6,799 nucleotides of DNA from an uncultured Rhodopirellula sp. (lineage in GTDB: Bacteria; Planctomycetota; Planctomycetia; Pirellulales; Pirellulaceae): contig CAJXTM010000203.1 of the NCBI GenBank assembly GCA_913061385.1, forward strand, positions 1-6,799, in the 5' to 3' direction. A program made the position numbers and the translations under genes. Positions 1-6,757 of the stretch are shown in pieces. Below the pieces are notes generated by a model. That model was not told the DNA's origin, made no database searches, and saw only the letters and a program-made list of their open reading frames with translations. Position 1 is the first letter of the stretch. Every line of letters begins with the position of its first letter.

Positions 1-39
1 AAGGAGTCGTCGGCAGCGTCAGATGTGTATAAGAGACAG
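1..39 (+). other. Nextera read-1 adapter with partial i5 index (artefact)
   Basis: Bases 7-20 read TCGTCGGCAGCGTC and bases 21-39 are the 19-bp Tn5 mosaic end AGATGTGTATAAGAGACAG. Together these are the Illumina Nextera transposase adapter for read 1. Bases 1-6 (AAGGAG) match the last six bases of the i5 index GTAAGGAG, which I recall as S505/N505. This is untrimmed library sequence, not genome. A GTG at 25-27 lies inside the mosaic end and opens a false reading frame starting MYKRQ that runs to 255; it should not be annotated as a gene. Confidence 0.98.
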
Positions 40-347
40 GTGTATCAGATAATGGGGTCACTTCACTCCCGTTTGCTCTCCACGAACTGCGTCTGCGAGC
101 CAGGCATGTTCAGTACCTATCTGATGCACGCGGTTGACCTTCTTGCAGGGAAGCTTGAATTGGTTCCAGGTTTTGTCTTCTGTGGAACAAACAAAGCGAC
201 CTTCATTTGGCAATGCTCGCCGTCTGATCAATACTGGCACAGTCAGGGGCAGTAAACTATACAGTCGTAGGACATGTATATTTCCGTTGTTTTTCAGTTT
301 GCTTCGCAAGTCCATGTCTGGTAGAACTACAAATACTGCAGGCATGG

Positions 348-364
348 GCTGTAAGGAGTACAGC
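348..364. repeat. Inverted repeat, 6-bp stem; possible weak terminator
   Basis: GCTGTA (348-353) and TACAGC (359-364) are perfect inverted copies around the loop AGGAG. On the plus strand the stem is followed by TTTGTTG, so it resembles a weak intrinsic terminator, but the stem is only moderately GC-rich, the T tract is interrupted and no gene clearly ends just upstream. The structure is seen directly; a termination role is inference and weak. Confidence 0.25.
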
Positions 365-550
365 TTTGTTGCGGTTTGACAGAGAGATGCAGGAGCAGGA
401 TGGATGAATGGAGTCACATTGGGTTGCAGATTTGAGTTCTCACGTGGAGAGCTCTGGTACATGCCACTGCTGCACAAGTCATCCTGCTCTTTTATACTCA
501 GTTGATTGTTGGTGTTTTACTTCGCTGCAGGCATTGCTTAGTGTGAAATT

Positions 551-588
551 CCGCTCAAATGCGGAGTCGTGCATCGTGAAACCGCATT
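551..588. repeat. Two overlapping, mutually exclusive inverted repeats
   Basis: CCGC (551-554) can pair with GCGG (561-564) around a 6-nt loop. The same GCGG is also part of AATGCGG (558-564), which is a perfect inverted match to CCGCATT (582-588) across a 17-nt loop. Only one of the two hairpins could form at a time. The arrangement resembles an attenuator or a folded RNA leader, but no gene follows closely on the plus strand, so any function is speculation. Confidence 0.3.
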
Positions 589-830
589 GATTTCTGACGG
601 ACAAATGGGTTACCGATGAATTATCTCAGGCATCCTCCTGTTGGTTGCGACGACAACTGCTAGCCAACCGTCTGCGCAGAACGTTCGCGTTTACTGCCTT
701 GGAGATGGGTAGATTGCAATCGCTAATATTGCAAATGCTTGCAGACTCCCTAAAAAGTAAAAATGCGGACCACACCGTTGAACTAGATAGAAAATATGAA
801 TCAGGCTTTGATTGCTGGATCGGTCGTTGG

Positions 831-860
831 TTTTGGGTTAACCGGGCTTTTGGGTTAACC
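831..860. repeat. Tandem 13-bp direct repeat TTTTGGGTTAACC
   Basis: TTTTGGGTTAACC occurs at 831-843 and again, identically, at 848-860, separated by GGGC, giving a 17-bp period. Each copy contains the 8-bp palindrome GGTTAACC. Two equally oriented palindromic half-units are compatible with a pair of sites for a dimeric DNA-binding protein, but a simple local duplication is an equally good explanation. No gene starts within 300 bp downstream. Confidence 0.45.
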
Positions 861-1230
861 AGTGTGGCGGTAAACGTGTTTTAAGGCACCGGCACGATGG
901 TTGTCCCAATGGATGACGGACGTGTTTCAATTGATGGCATTCATTCGTCACGACTTTGCGAATCAGAAGGATGCCATCCGTGCGGACACTGAGTAACCGA
1001 TCAATGGAATCTGCTTGTGCCCCGTTTTGAAATTTCGTGGTCAATCATTTGAGTCGCAACGATTTGTCATGTGCAGGACAGATTGCGTCCCTCACTCAAA
1101 AAAAGGAAAATATTTGCGCCTCGGATTGGCTGCACTTCAGCCTTGTGAAAACACAGATGCGTGACGGACCGTCGTCTTATCAATGCTATTGAGCGTTTGG
1201 TGTTACGTGTTCTCAAAACAAGGTTTTATG

Positions 1231-1617
1231 ATGAAAGTCAAACTCAACATTGATTTAGACATCGAGTTAACAGAAGGCGGCAAGCGGATCCAACTATCGG
1301 ATCTGTGGGAAACCGCGCAGATTGTTGCTGCAAATGCGGCACAGAGTGCCAACGAAAGTGTGAGCTCGTCGGCTGCCCCGGTGAGCGATCCCGAATCGGT
1401 TGTCGATGAGGAACATGCTACGAAACAACAGAAAGTTGAACCAGATCGTACGCAGGAAACGAGTGGAAAAGAGCATGTCTGGCAATCGCAGTCGGCAACG
1501 CAATCGCTGCATCCGTTAGGCATGTTTCTGTGTGACTTGCTTGACCGGGTTGTGGAGGTAACGCAGCAACCGCATGACCCCGCTCACAAGAAAGGACAGC
1601 GTCCCGATCCGGGATGA
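1231..1617 (+). CDS. Small acidic protein of unknown function (128 aa)
   Basis: I do not recognise the family. The chosen ATG at 1231 is preceded by AAGG (1220-1223) seven bases upstream; an adjacent in-frame ATG at 1228 and a start at 1183 are alternatives, the last giving 144 aa with a less plausible extension. Residues 2-12 (KVKLNIDLDIE) alternate polar and apolar side chains, as in a beta strand. Residues 21-42 could form an amphipathic helix. Residues 43-92 are rich in Ser, Ala, Glu, Gln and look disordered. Residues 93-112 (LHPLGMFLCDLLDRVVEVTQ) form a second likely amphipathic helix, followed by a Pro/Lys/His tail. There is no signal peptide or membrane segment, so it is probably cytoplasmic. 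It lies 460 bp upstream of pilT in the same direction, too far to argue for a shared operon. The frame being real rests on codon usage and the candidate ribosome binding site only. Confidence 0.5.
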   Translation: MKVKLNIDLDIELTEGGKRIQLSDLWETAQIVAANAAQSANESVSSSAAPVSDPESVVDEEHATKQQKVEPDRTQETSGKEHVWQSQSATQSLHPLGMFLCDLLDRVVEVTQQPHDPAHKKGQRPDPG

Positions 1618-2077
1618 GGTTAGATTCGTGCTGGGGGAGTTGCTCCCAGATTTGGACATCTATCTTTGCATTGACCAGCTTCTGTTCATGAGGAATGGAT
1701 TGTGATGCTTCAATTCGATGGGTTCGCAGAGCAGGGCTAGGGCAAACCCTTGTGATGCATTGGGTTGGATTTGCCAAAGAGAGCCAGAGGCTTGCCATGC
1801 TGTGCTTTGAGAAAGGGATTGGTTTGCCTCGGAAGCAGCGTTAATGTGGTTGTTTGGCATTAAAACCGCCACAAAGCAAGAAATGAAGTGGAAATATTTG
1901 CTATTGGTCGGGGCGGTCGCTATACCGCTTAGCTGACCAAGACTTGTGGCAAAGCACAGATGCAACAGAAATGCAGTGCACAGACACCGTGAACATGTGG
2001 TCCACAGGCGTTGGTTTATTCGCGGTGACTCAGTCATCGTTCCCGCCGATCGTCGCCCATAGCTTTGGAGTTCCCCC
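1618..2077. other. Intergenic region and leader of pilT
   Basis: This 460-bp stretch has no supportable gene. The frames on the minus strand that cover it (1418-1798 and 1660-2094) overlap the flanking plus-strand genes and have no recognisable domains. Two weak inverted repeats are visible: GGGTT (1720-1724) with AACCC (1745-1749), and GCGGT (1913-1917) with ACCGC (1924-1928) around a 6-nt loop. I see no convincing sigma-70 -35/-10 pair. The promoter for pilT presumably lies here, since the upstream gene ends 460 bp away. Confidence 0.5.
2067..2070 (+). promoter_or_regulatory. Ribosome binding site of pilT
   Basis: GGAG sits seven bases before the ATG at 2078, which is ideal spacing and fixes the start of the PilT protein. 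This start places the conserved N-terminal GSDLHI motif at residues 16-21, as expected for the family. Confidence 0.75.
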
Positions 2078-3166
2078 ATGCCTGATATCGACAAGTATTT
2101 GTCTGCGATTCAGAAGAACGAAGGATCTGACCTTCACATTAGCACGGGTTCGCCTCCGATTCTTCGGGTGCACGGAACGATGGCGCCATTGAAGGCAACG
2201 CCTTTTGAGTCCGATAAGGTGCAGGCGTTGCTTGACCCGATCATGACTGAAACTGCGCGACGCAACTTTGCTGAGACGGGTGACGCCGACTGGGCGTACG
2301 ACCTGAAGGGCGTAGCGAGGTTCCGTTGCAATGCCTTTCAGGATCGTAGGGGACCGGGCGCGGTATTCCGAATCATCCCAAACGACTTCATGACCGCAGA
2401 AGATCTGGATTTACCCGAGGCCGTTCTGAAACTGTGCACTTTGCCCAAAGGCCTAGTGCTGGTAACGGGACCGACGGGGTCCGGCAAGAGCACAACCTTG
2501 ACTGCCATGATTGACTATATCAATCAACGTCGAACCGATCATGTGATTACGATCGAAGACCCAATCGAATTCGTGCATGAAAACAAAAAGTGTTTGATCA
2601 ATCAACGAGAGGTTCATACACACACAGATTCATTCTCGCGTGCGTTGCGTGCCGCATTGCGTGAAGATCCCGATATCGTTCTGGTGGGTGAAATGCGGGA
2701 CCTTGAAACCACGCACATCGCGATAGAAACCGCAGAAACCGGCCATCTGGTTTTTGGAACACTTCACACCACCACGGCAGCATCTACCGTGGATCGTATC
2801 ATTGATCAGTTTCCAGCTGATCGTCAGGCACAGATCAGAACCATGTTAGCTAGCAGCCTGAAGGGAATTGTAGCGCAGACCCTGTGTAAACGACCTTCCA
2901 AGGGCAGGATTGCTGCATTGGAGGTTTTGATTGTGAACAACGCCATCTCGAATCAAATTCGCGAAGGTAAGACCTTTCAAATTGAATCCGGAATGCAAGT
3001 GGGAAGGAAGGAAGGGAACATGTTGATGAATGATGCTTTGGTTCAGCATGTGGTGGACGAGAACATCACCGCTGCAGAAGCCATTCATCGTTCGTTGCAG
3101 CGAACGGATCTGATTGACAAACTGGCCTCTAAAGGAATCGAAACGAACCCGGGGGATAGTGCTTAA
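2078..3166 (+). CDS. pilT: Type IV pilus retraction ATPase PilT
   Basis: The product is a 362-residue secretion-superfamily ATPase that matches PilT in length and motif order. PilT forms a cytoplasmic hexamer at the base of the type IV pilus and uses ATP to drive pilus disassembly, which powers twitching, surface attachment and DNA uptake. Visible features: an N-terminal PAS-like domain (about 1-100) with GSDLHI at 16-21; Walker A GPTGSGKST at 131-139; Asp box ITIEDPIEFVH at 157-167; Walker B DPDIVLVGEMRD at 197-208 with the catalytic-type Glu205; His box TGHLVFGTLHT at 221-231 with His223 and His230; and AISNQIRE at 289-296, the counterpart of the PilT retraction motif AIRNLIRE. That motif and the roughly 360-residue length favour PilT over PilB, which is longer and carries a zinc-binding region. 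All catalytic positions are intact. No pilB, pilC or pilin gene is nearby, so the gene stands apart from its partners here. PilU or another PilT paralogue is possible, but the AIRNLIRE-like motif favours PilT. Confidence 0.93.
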   Translation: MPDIDKYLSAIQKNEGSDLHISTGSPPILRVHGTMAPLKATPFESDKVQALLDPIMTETARRNFAETGDADWAYDLKGVARFRCNAFQDRRGPGAVFRIIPNDFMTAEDLDLPEAVLKLCTLPKGLVLVTGPTGSGKSTTLTAMIDYINQRRTDHVITIEDPIEFVHENKKCLINQREVHTHTDSFSRALRAALREDPDIVLVGEMRDLETTHIAIETAETGHLVFGTLHTTTAASTVDRIIDQFPADRQAQIRTMLASSLKGIVAQTLCKRPSKGRIAALEVLIVNNAISNQIREGKTFQIESGMQVGRKEGNMLMNDALVQHVVDENITAAEAIHRSLQRTDLIDKLASKGIETNPGDSA

Positions 3167-3412
3167 ACACGAACTGAATGTTCGCGTGCTGGATGATAGC
3201 GTTTGCTATGGAATGGCTGTGCTCAGGCGAAACGGAACCTAGTTTGCTATGCAAGCCGGACGGTCGAAATAGTAACTTCTGCTCCGTGCCTAAACGTTAC
3301 TTGCGGCACTCATCGATTGAAACGCAGTAGCGTGCATGATCTGCGATTGCATGTCTTGCCCTTTTTTCGCCTTGCGGGGTTGAACGAAAGATCACCTACA
3401 CTAAAGCCTTGC
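3167..3412. other. Convergent intergenic region after pilT
   Basis: The region lies between the converging ends of pilT and the membrane-protein gene. GTTTGCTATG is repeated at 3201-3210 and 3242-3251. The first copy overlaps a small perfect hairpin, ATAGC (3196-3200) with GCTAT (3205-3209) and a GTTT loop. A weaker bulged hairpin at 3335-3353 (CATGATC with GAT-TG-CATG) is followed by a run of six T at 3362-3367 and is the best, though poor, candidate for a pilT terminator. I see no gene here. Confidence 0.4.
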
Positions 3413-3889
3413 TCAGCAATCGGGTGTCCGGGAATCCACTGCTCGCCATGAATAAATTACCAGCGGCAGATAAGAAATTGCCGCAAGCCACTGAATTGTG
3501 GTTGTTTGGTTGTATCGGCGGTGCGCGGTGTCGAACGCGATGCGATCCGTGATGACTCCTTGATCCATGTCAATGACTGAGTCCAACTGCGCATGAACCA
3601 CGAGTAACCCGATGAGGGCAAGTGTCAGCAATGATGTGAGCGTGAGTAAGGCTGCGCCCAACCGTTTTGAGGTTCTGAGCACGGCGATGTCGTTCCAAAC
3701 CATGAATGGAACTGTGCACCAGCCCAGCAATTGCAGAGCGATGGTAACTTTTTGGGTTATCAATCCACCATCCATCGGATCATTGAGAACCAGATGGATG
3801 ACCCGCACCACAATACCGGTGTAAAATGTAAGACCGCCCCAATACAAGGCGAACATGAACATCAACGCTATCCGCCCGATCCAGTGCAT
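3413..3889 (-). CDS. Small four-helix membrane protein, unknown function
   Basis: The 158-residue product has four hydrophobic segments, at about residues 4-28, 48-66, 77-99 and 131-149. The basic loop LRTSKR (71-76) between segments 2 and 3 suggests that this loop and both termini are cytoplasmic, leaving the longer loops 29-47 and 100-130 outside. The second outer loop ends in AFDTAHRRYNQTT, and the first segment carries GGLTFYTG. The arrangement of glycines and the His-containing segment before the last helix recalls small four-helix families such as DUF4149, but I cannot make that assignment. The chosen ATG (3887-3889) has GGAAGGG about 10 bases upstream; a TTG at 3914-3916 would add nine residues (MLCRKGERV) with no ribosome binding site. 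The gene converges on pilT and follows the DUF1552 gene in the same direction after a gap of about 320 bp. Confidence 0.7.
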   Translation of the reverse strand: MHWIGRIALMFMFALYWGGLTFYTGIVVRVIHLVLNDPMDGGLITQKVTIALQLLGWCTVPFMVWNDIAVLRTSKRLGAALLTLTSLLTLALIGLLVVHAQLDSVIDMDQGVITDRIAFDTAHRRYNQTTTIQWLAAISYLPLVIYSWRAVDSRTPDC

Positions 3890-4208
3890 AACTCGTTCGC
3901 CCTTCCGGCATAACAATTTTTAGAGGATTGGTTTTGTAACCCATTCTGCGGTTTTTGAAATTTAAACGCAGATAACAAGTCTGCCTTGATGCGAACCCAT
4001 TCTTACCAATGCTGGCACTGACCCGATTCGATTCATTAAAGCACGCGTACAGGACGGTGTGCAAGTCGAGCGGACTGCGGCTTGATACCGATCCCTCCGG
4101 ATCTGGCATCTGCGAAACGTTGGTGCGACTTTTAAATCCCTGACTTAGTTGGCACTTGGGTGGCCAACGACGCAAGTAGATGATTCAAGCGATTTTCGTG
4201 CTTGCTCA
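3890..4208. other. Intergenic region upstream of the membrane-protein gene
   Basis: About 320 bp without a supportable gene. On the minus strand, TTTAAT (4040-4035) with TTGCAC (4064-4059) 18 bp upstream is a poor match to a sigma-70 promoter for the membrane-protein gene. Two small inverted repeats are visible: GATCC/GGATC around CTCC in the stretch near 4089-4102, and CTGCG (3946-3950) with CGCAG (3967-3971). Neither is followed by a T run long enough on the minus strand to call a terminator for the DUF1552 gene, which ends at 4209. A frame at 3780-4175 (-) crosses the region, but it overlaps the membrane-protein gene and has no domain. Confidence 0.4.
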
Positions 4209-5549
4209 TCAGGCCAGGATATCAGACATTTCTCCGGTGCTGTCACTGAATCCCTCGTCGTTAATACCAAGGCGGTGCGCGATGGTTGCATAAAGATTCG
4301 ATAGAGGCATGTCACGCTCGTTGTATTTGAGAAACTGCCCATGAGTGAGCCCTAGGTCGCGACCGCCAGCGAGCAACAGGGGGTAGTTGTGATTGTTGTG
4401 CGTTCTGCTGTTACTGGAACCATACAAAACGACGGTGCGATCCAGCAGACTTCCCTCGCCCTCAGGTGTGCCACTTAGCCGGTTCAGAAATGATGCATGA
4501 TTCTGTGCAAGAAACTGATCGAATCTCCCCAGCTTTTCTATCCCGCCGGGTTTGCCCGCACCATGTGCCAAACCGTGCCAGTTGGGAGCAAGGCCCAAAC
4601 ATCCGGGGAATGCATTTGCGATAGTGGTTGCTCCAGCAACTTGACCGATCATATAGGTCGCAACTCGAGTGGAATCGGTTTGAAATGCCAAGTACATCAG
4701 GTCATAAATGGCCTTGATGTAATCTTCGGGCCCCTGTTGGGTCGCATCGGCATTGACGGCATCTTGCGACACATTGGGCTTGGGAATTTCTAGCCACGCT
4801 TCCGCCCGTTCAACGCGTCGTTCAATCGTCCGAACCGAAGACAAGTACTCTTCAAACTTCCGTTGATCATTGACTCCTAATTTCTGGTTGAGTGTTTTTG
4901 AGTGCTCCAGAACACGGTCCAACATGCTACTAGTATTTTTTAATTGACGTCGTTGTTGGGCGATGTTTCCGCCCCCCTCGACACCGAAAAGACGCTTGAA
5001 GATCTGTGTGGGGCTCGACAACGCGGGGATTGGGCGTCCTTGGCGGGTAAACGAGAGAGTGCAGGACCGAGTGGGTTCACCAACCCCTCCGTCACTTGAA
5101 AGCGTCAATGAGCGAAACCGCGTGTTGGTCCCATTTGCCTCCGCAATACGTTGATCCAGGGAGATTGTGTTGGTGAACACTCCGCTTTTCATCAGTGAGC
5201 CGGTCAGGAAAATATCACCCGTGTCATGGCCGCCCATTACCCAACCGTTGGGGTGGGAAATGCCCCCGATGACCGTGACATGATCGCGAAGCGATTCAAG
5301 CGATGAGAGCACATTGGTGAATTTAAAACTCTTACCTTCACCGGTGGGAAACCAGCCCCATTGGCGTGTGGGGTGATCCTCGGCAGGTACCGCGACGCCA
5401 AAGGGGAAATAGACACAGCAGAAACGCTTTGGCAAATCTACCGTGCTGTTTCTTCCCCAGGCCATTGCTTCCATCCAGGGCAGTGCCATCGCAGCACCGG
5501 CACCCCGCAACAACATTCGCCGATCAAGTTGCCATGATTTAGTCGCCAT
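4209..5549 (-). CDS. DUF1552 (HXXSHH family) protein with Tat signal
   Basis: This 446-residue protein belongs to DUF1552 (PF07586), a family first described from Rhodopirellula baltica whose biochemical function is unknown to me. The N-terminus carries a twin-arginine export signal: RR at 10-11 in DRRMLLRG, a hydrophobic stretch rich in Ala and Gly, and an AxA-type site (AMA, 28-30). The mature protein should therefore be folded, possibly with a cofactor, before export. Family landmarks include KRFCCVYFPFGV (41-52), the GGISHPNGWVMGGHDTGDIFLTG region (95-117), a long helical and probably coiled-coil part (195-255) and RTVVLYGSSNSRTHNNHNYP (371-390) near the C-terminus. The eponymous HxxSHH motif is HGLAHG here (325-330), so two of its defining residues differ. 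Length is normal and no frameshift is seen. The ATG is 20 bp after the stop of the DUF1592-family gene, with a weak AAGAG ribosome binding site, so the pair is probably one operon. Membership is clear; the role is not. Confidence 0.9.
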   Translation of the reverse strand: MATKSWQLDRRMLLRGAGAAMALPWMEAMAWGRNSTVDLPKRFCCVYFPFGVAVPAEDHPTRQWGWFPTGEGKSFKFTNVLSSLESLRDHVTVIGGISHPNGWVMGGHDTGDIFLTGSLMKSGVFTNTISLDQRIAEANGTNTRFRSLTLSSDGGVGEPTRSCTLSFTRQGRPIPALSSPTQIFKRLFGVEGGGNIAQQRRQLKNTSSMLDRVLEHSKTLNQKLGVNDQRKFEEYLSSVRTIERRVERAEAWLEIPKPNVSQDAVNADATQQGPEDYIKAIYDLMYLAFQTDSTRVATYMIGQVAGATTIANAFPGCLGLAPNWHGLAHGAGKPGGIEKLGRFDQFLAQNHASFLNRLSGTPEGEGSLLDRTVVLYGSSNSRTHNNHNYPLLLAGGRDLGLTHGQFLKYNERDMPLSNLYATIAHRLGINDEGFSDSTGEMSDILA

Positions 5550-5569
5550 CAGAGTCTCTTTAAAGGAGC

Positions 5570-6757
5570 CTACTTGTTCTGAAACTTTTCACATTGAACG
5601 ATCGCCACGATCAAATCGCTCAGTCGATACTTCGCGTCTTCGAATTGGTTGGTGAGTTTTTCAATCATGTCGCGATCGGAAAAATCAACCGTTTGCCCAG
5701 TAGAGTATTCTAATAACCGGGACACTAAAGCTTTTGCGAACCTGCGTCGCTCGTTCTGCAATAAGTGTGTCTTCAATCCGCGAATGTCCTCGATTACCAC
5801 TCCATTGGGGAGCACGCTACTCGAAAAGACGGGTACCCGGAGCTTGTTCTTTCTCTTGTCTTGTACAACACGCAAAGCCTCGGCTCTCCAGACACCAGTG
5901 GCGTCGAAGTTTTCAAACGGTATCCCCCACGGATCGATTCCGCGATGACAGTCATTGCAAGCTTCTCGCGTGCGATGCTGCTCAAGTTGTTGCCGCACGG
6001 GCAAGCTCGCAAAAGCTGAATCCTCCGAATCCAGTTCTGGGACGTCGGGGGGAGGTGGTGCAGGTGCATCATCAAGCAATCTGCTGCGAAGCCAGACGCC
6101 GCGACGGATCGGATGCGAATCCTCCCCGGTGGAATTCAGTAACAGCACGCTTGCTTGGGTTAATAAACCGCCCCGTTTACTCTCAGCAGGCAGCTTGATC
6201 CGTTCAAATGCTCCCCCAATCGGGCCCTTCAGTCCATAGTGCTTTGCCATCGCCGCATCCAACATCAGGAAGTCTGAATCCAGCAGGTTCAGCGCACTTA
6301 AGTCTTTTCGAAGCAGCTCACCAAAGAACGCCCGCGTTTCCCCCCGCATCGATTTCTTGAGTGAGTCATTGAAACTCGGGTAATACTCAGGGTTAATCGC
6401 GACACGTTCAATCCCAGCCAAATCGAGCCATTGATCGGTGAAGTGATTGATGAATTCATTGGACTTCGGTGACTTCAGCATCCTGCGTATTTGCGACTCC
6501 AACATCGGGGTTGCAGACAATTCCCCTGAGTCTGCCAATGACGTTAATGCCTTGTCCGGGGTGGTCGACCAAAGGAAGTAGGAGATTCTGGTTGCCAATT
6601 CATGCTGGCTCAACGGGCGAGCGTCCCGCGAACGATTCGGTGCGAATTGATAAAGGAACTCCGGGGAAACAAGGATCATCACAAACGCTTCCCGCATCGC
6701 TTCCTCAAAACTCTCGGATTTCGGCCGAACTTCGTCATAGAACGAAAGGATATAATT
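5570..6757 (-). CDS. DUF1592/DUF1588/DUF1585 protein, C-terminal part (truncated)
   Basis: The fragment encodes 395 genuine residues of a planctomycete-type secreted protein and runs off the contig at its N-terminal end. Numbered from the apparent MYKRQ start, whose first five residues are adapter, the domains are: end of DUF1595 (6-45, ...SFEEAMREAFVMILVSPEFLYQ), DUF1592 (about 53-180, starting LSQHELATRISYFLWS), DUF1588 (about 198-297) and DUF1585 (about 320-395, LPNGVVIEDIRGLKTHLL onwards). DUF1588 contains CNDCH (272-276), a CxxCH heme-c type motif, followed by the family signature GIDPWGIPFENFDATGVWR. A Pro-rich linker, APAPPPPDVPELD, lies at 236-248. Full-length members usually have several hundred more residues, with DUF1587 and often a cytochrome-c-like domain and a signal peptide; all of that is missing here because the contig ends. 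A redox role outside the cytoplasm is suggested by the motif and by the family, not proven. The gene is followed after 20 bp by the DUF1552 gene, its usual partner. Confidence 0.92.
   Translation of the reverse strand, partial: NYILSFYDEVRPKSESFEEAMREAFVMILVSPEFLYQFAPNRSRDARPLSQHELATRISYFLWSTTPDKALTSLADSGELSATPMLESQIRRMLKSPKSNEFINHFTDQWLDLAGIERVAINPEYYPSFNDSLKKSMRGETRAFFGELLRKDLSALNLLDSDFLMLDAAMAKHYGLKGPIGGAFERIKLPAESKRGGLLTQASVLLLNSTGEDSHPIRRGVWLRSRLLDDAPAPPPPDVPELDSEDSAFASLPVRQQLEQHRTREACNDCHRGIDPWGIPFENFDATGVWRAEALRVVQDKRKNKLRVPVFSSSVLPNGVVIEDIRGLKTHLLQNERRRFAKALVSRLLEYSTGQTVDFSDRDMIEKLTNQFEDAKYRLSDLIVAIVQCEKFQNK

Larger units (their letters stand above)
40..1230. other. Long stretch without a supportable gene
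   Basis: About 1.2 kb in which no reading frame has a convincing start, ribosome binding site and protein-like composition together. The longest frame is on the minus strand (58-477, TTG start), with no recognisable domain. A 40-codon stretch at 874-996 (+) reads somewhat like protein (APARWLSQWMTDVFQ...) but has no clear start and may be chance or a gene remnant. What can be seen is three small structured elements, listed separately: an inverted repeat at 348-364, overlapping inverted repeats at 551-588 and a tandem 13-bp repeat at 831-860. I saw no tRNA, rRNA or CRISPR array. The region could be true intergenic DNA, decayed genes, or a gene family I do not recognise. Confidence 0.5.

Noticed and set aside
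25..255. Reading frame starting MYKRQVYQIMGS on the plus strand
   Set aside because: Its GTG start and first five codons lie in the Nextera adapter, and the remainder has no domain or protein-like pattern.
351..358. GTAAGGAG, identical to the i5 index seen at the contig ends
   Set aside because: It is not followed by adapter sequence and sits within a natural inverted repeat. An 8-base match by chance in a window of this size is unremarkable, so it is not evidence for an internal adapter junction.
58..477. 139-codon frame on the minus strand with a TTG start and an AGGA a few bases upstream
   Set aside because: No recognisable domain, an uneven composition and no supporting neighbour. It cannot be ruled out, but the evidence is too thin to call a gene.
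645..884. 79-codon plus-strand frame with a TTG start
   Set aside because: No clear ribosome binding site, unusual composition, and it runs through the tandem repeat at 831-860.
874..996. 40-codon stretch with protein-like composition ending in TAA
   Set aside because: No in-frame start with a ribosome binding site except an ATG at 913, which would give only 27 residues. It may be a gene remnant, but I cannot support it.
1516..1550. Resemblance of the C-terminal LCDLLDRVVE helix of the small acidic protein to gas vesicle GvpA-family helices
   Set aside because: The likeness is limited to about ten residues of a generic amphipathic helix, and no gas vesicle genes are nearby.
3335..3367. Possible intrinsic terminator downstream of pilT
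   Set aside because: The stem has a two-base bulge and low GC content, and the T run starts nine bases after the stem. It is too weak to call as a terminator.
5734..6239. Several long frames on the plus strand opposite the DUF1592-family gene
   Set aside because: They are antisense shadows of a gene with clear domains and have no domains of their own.
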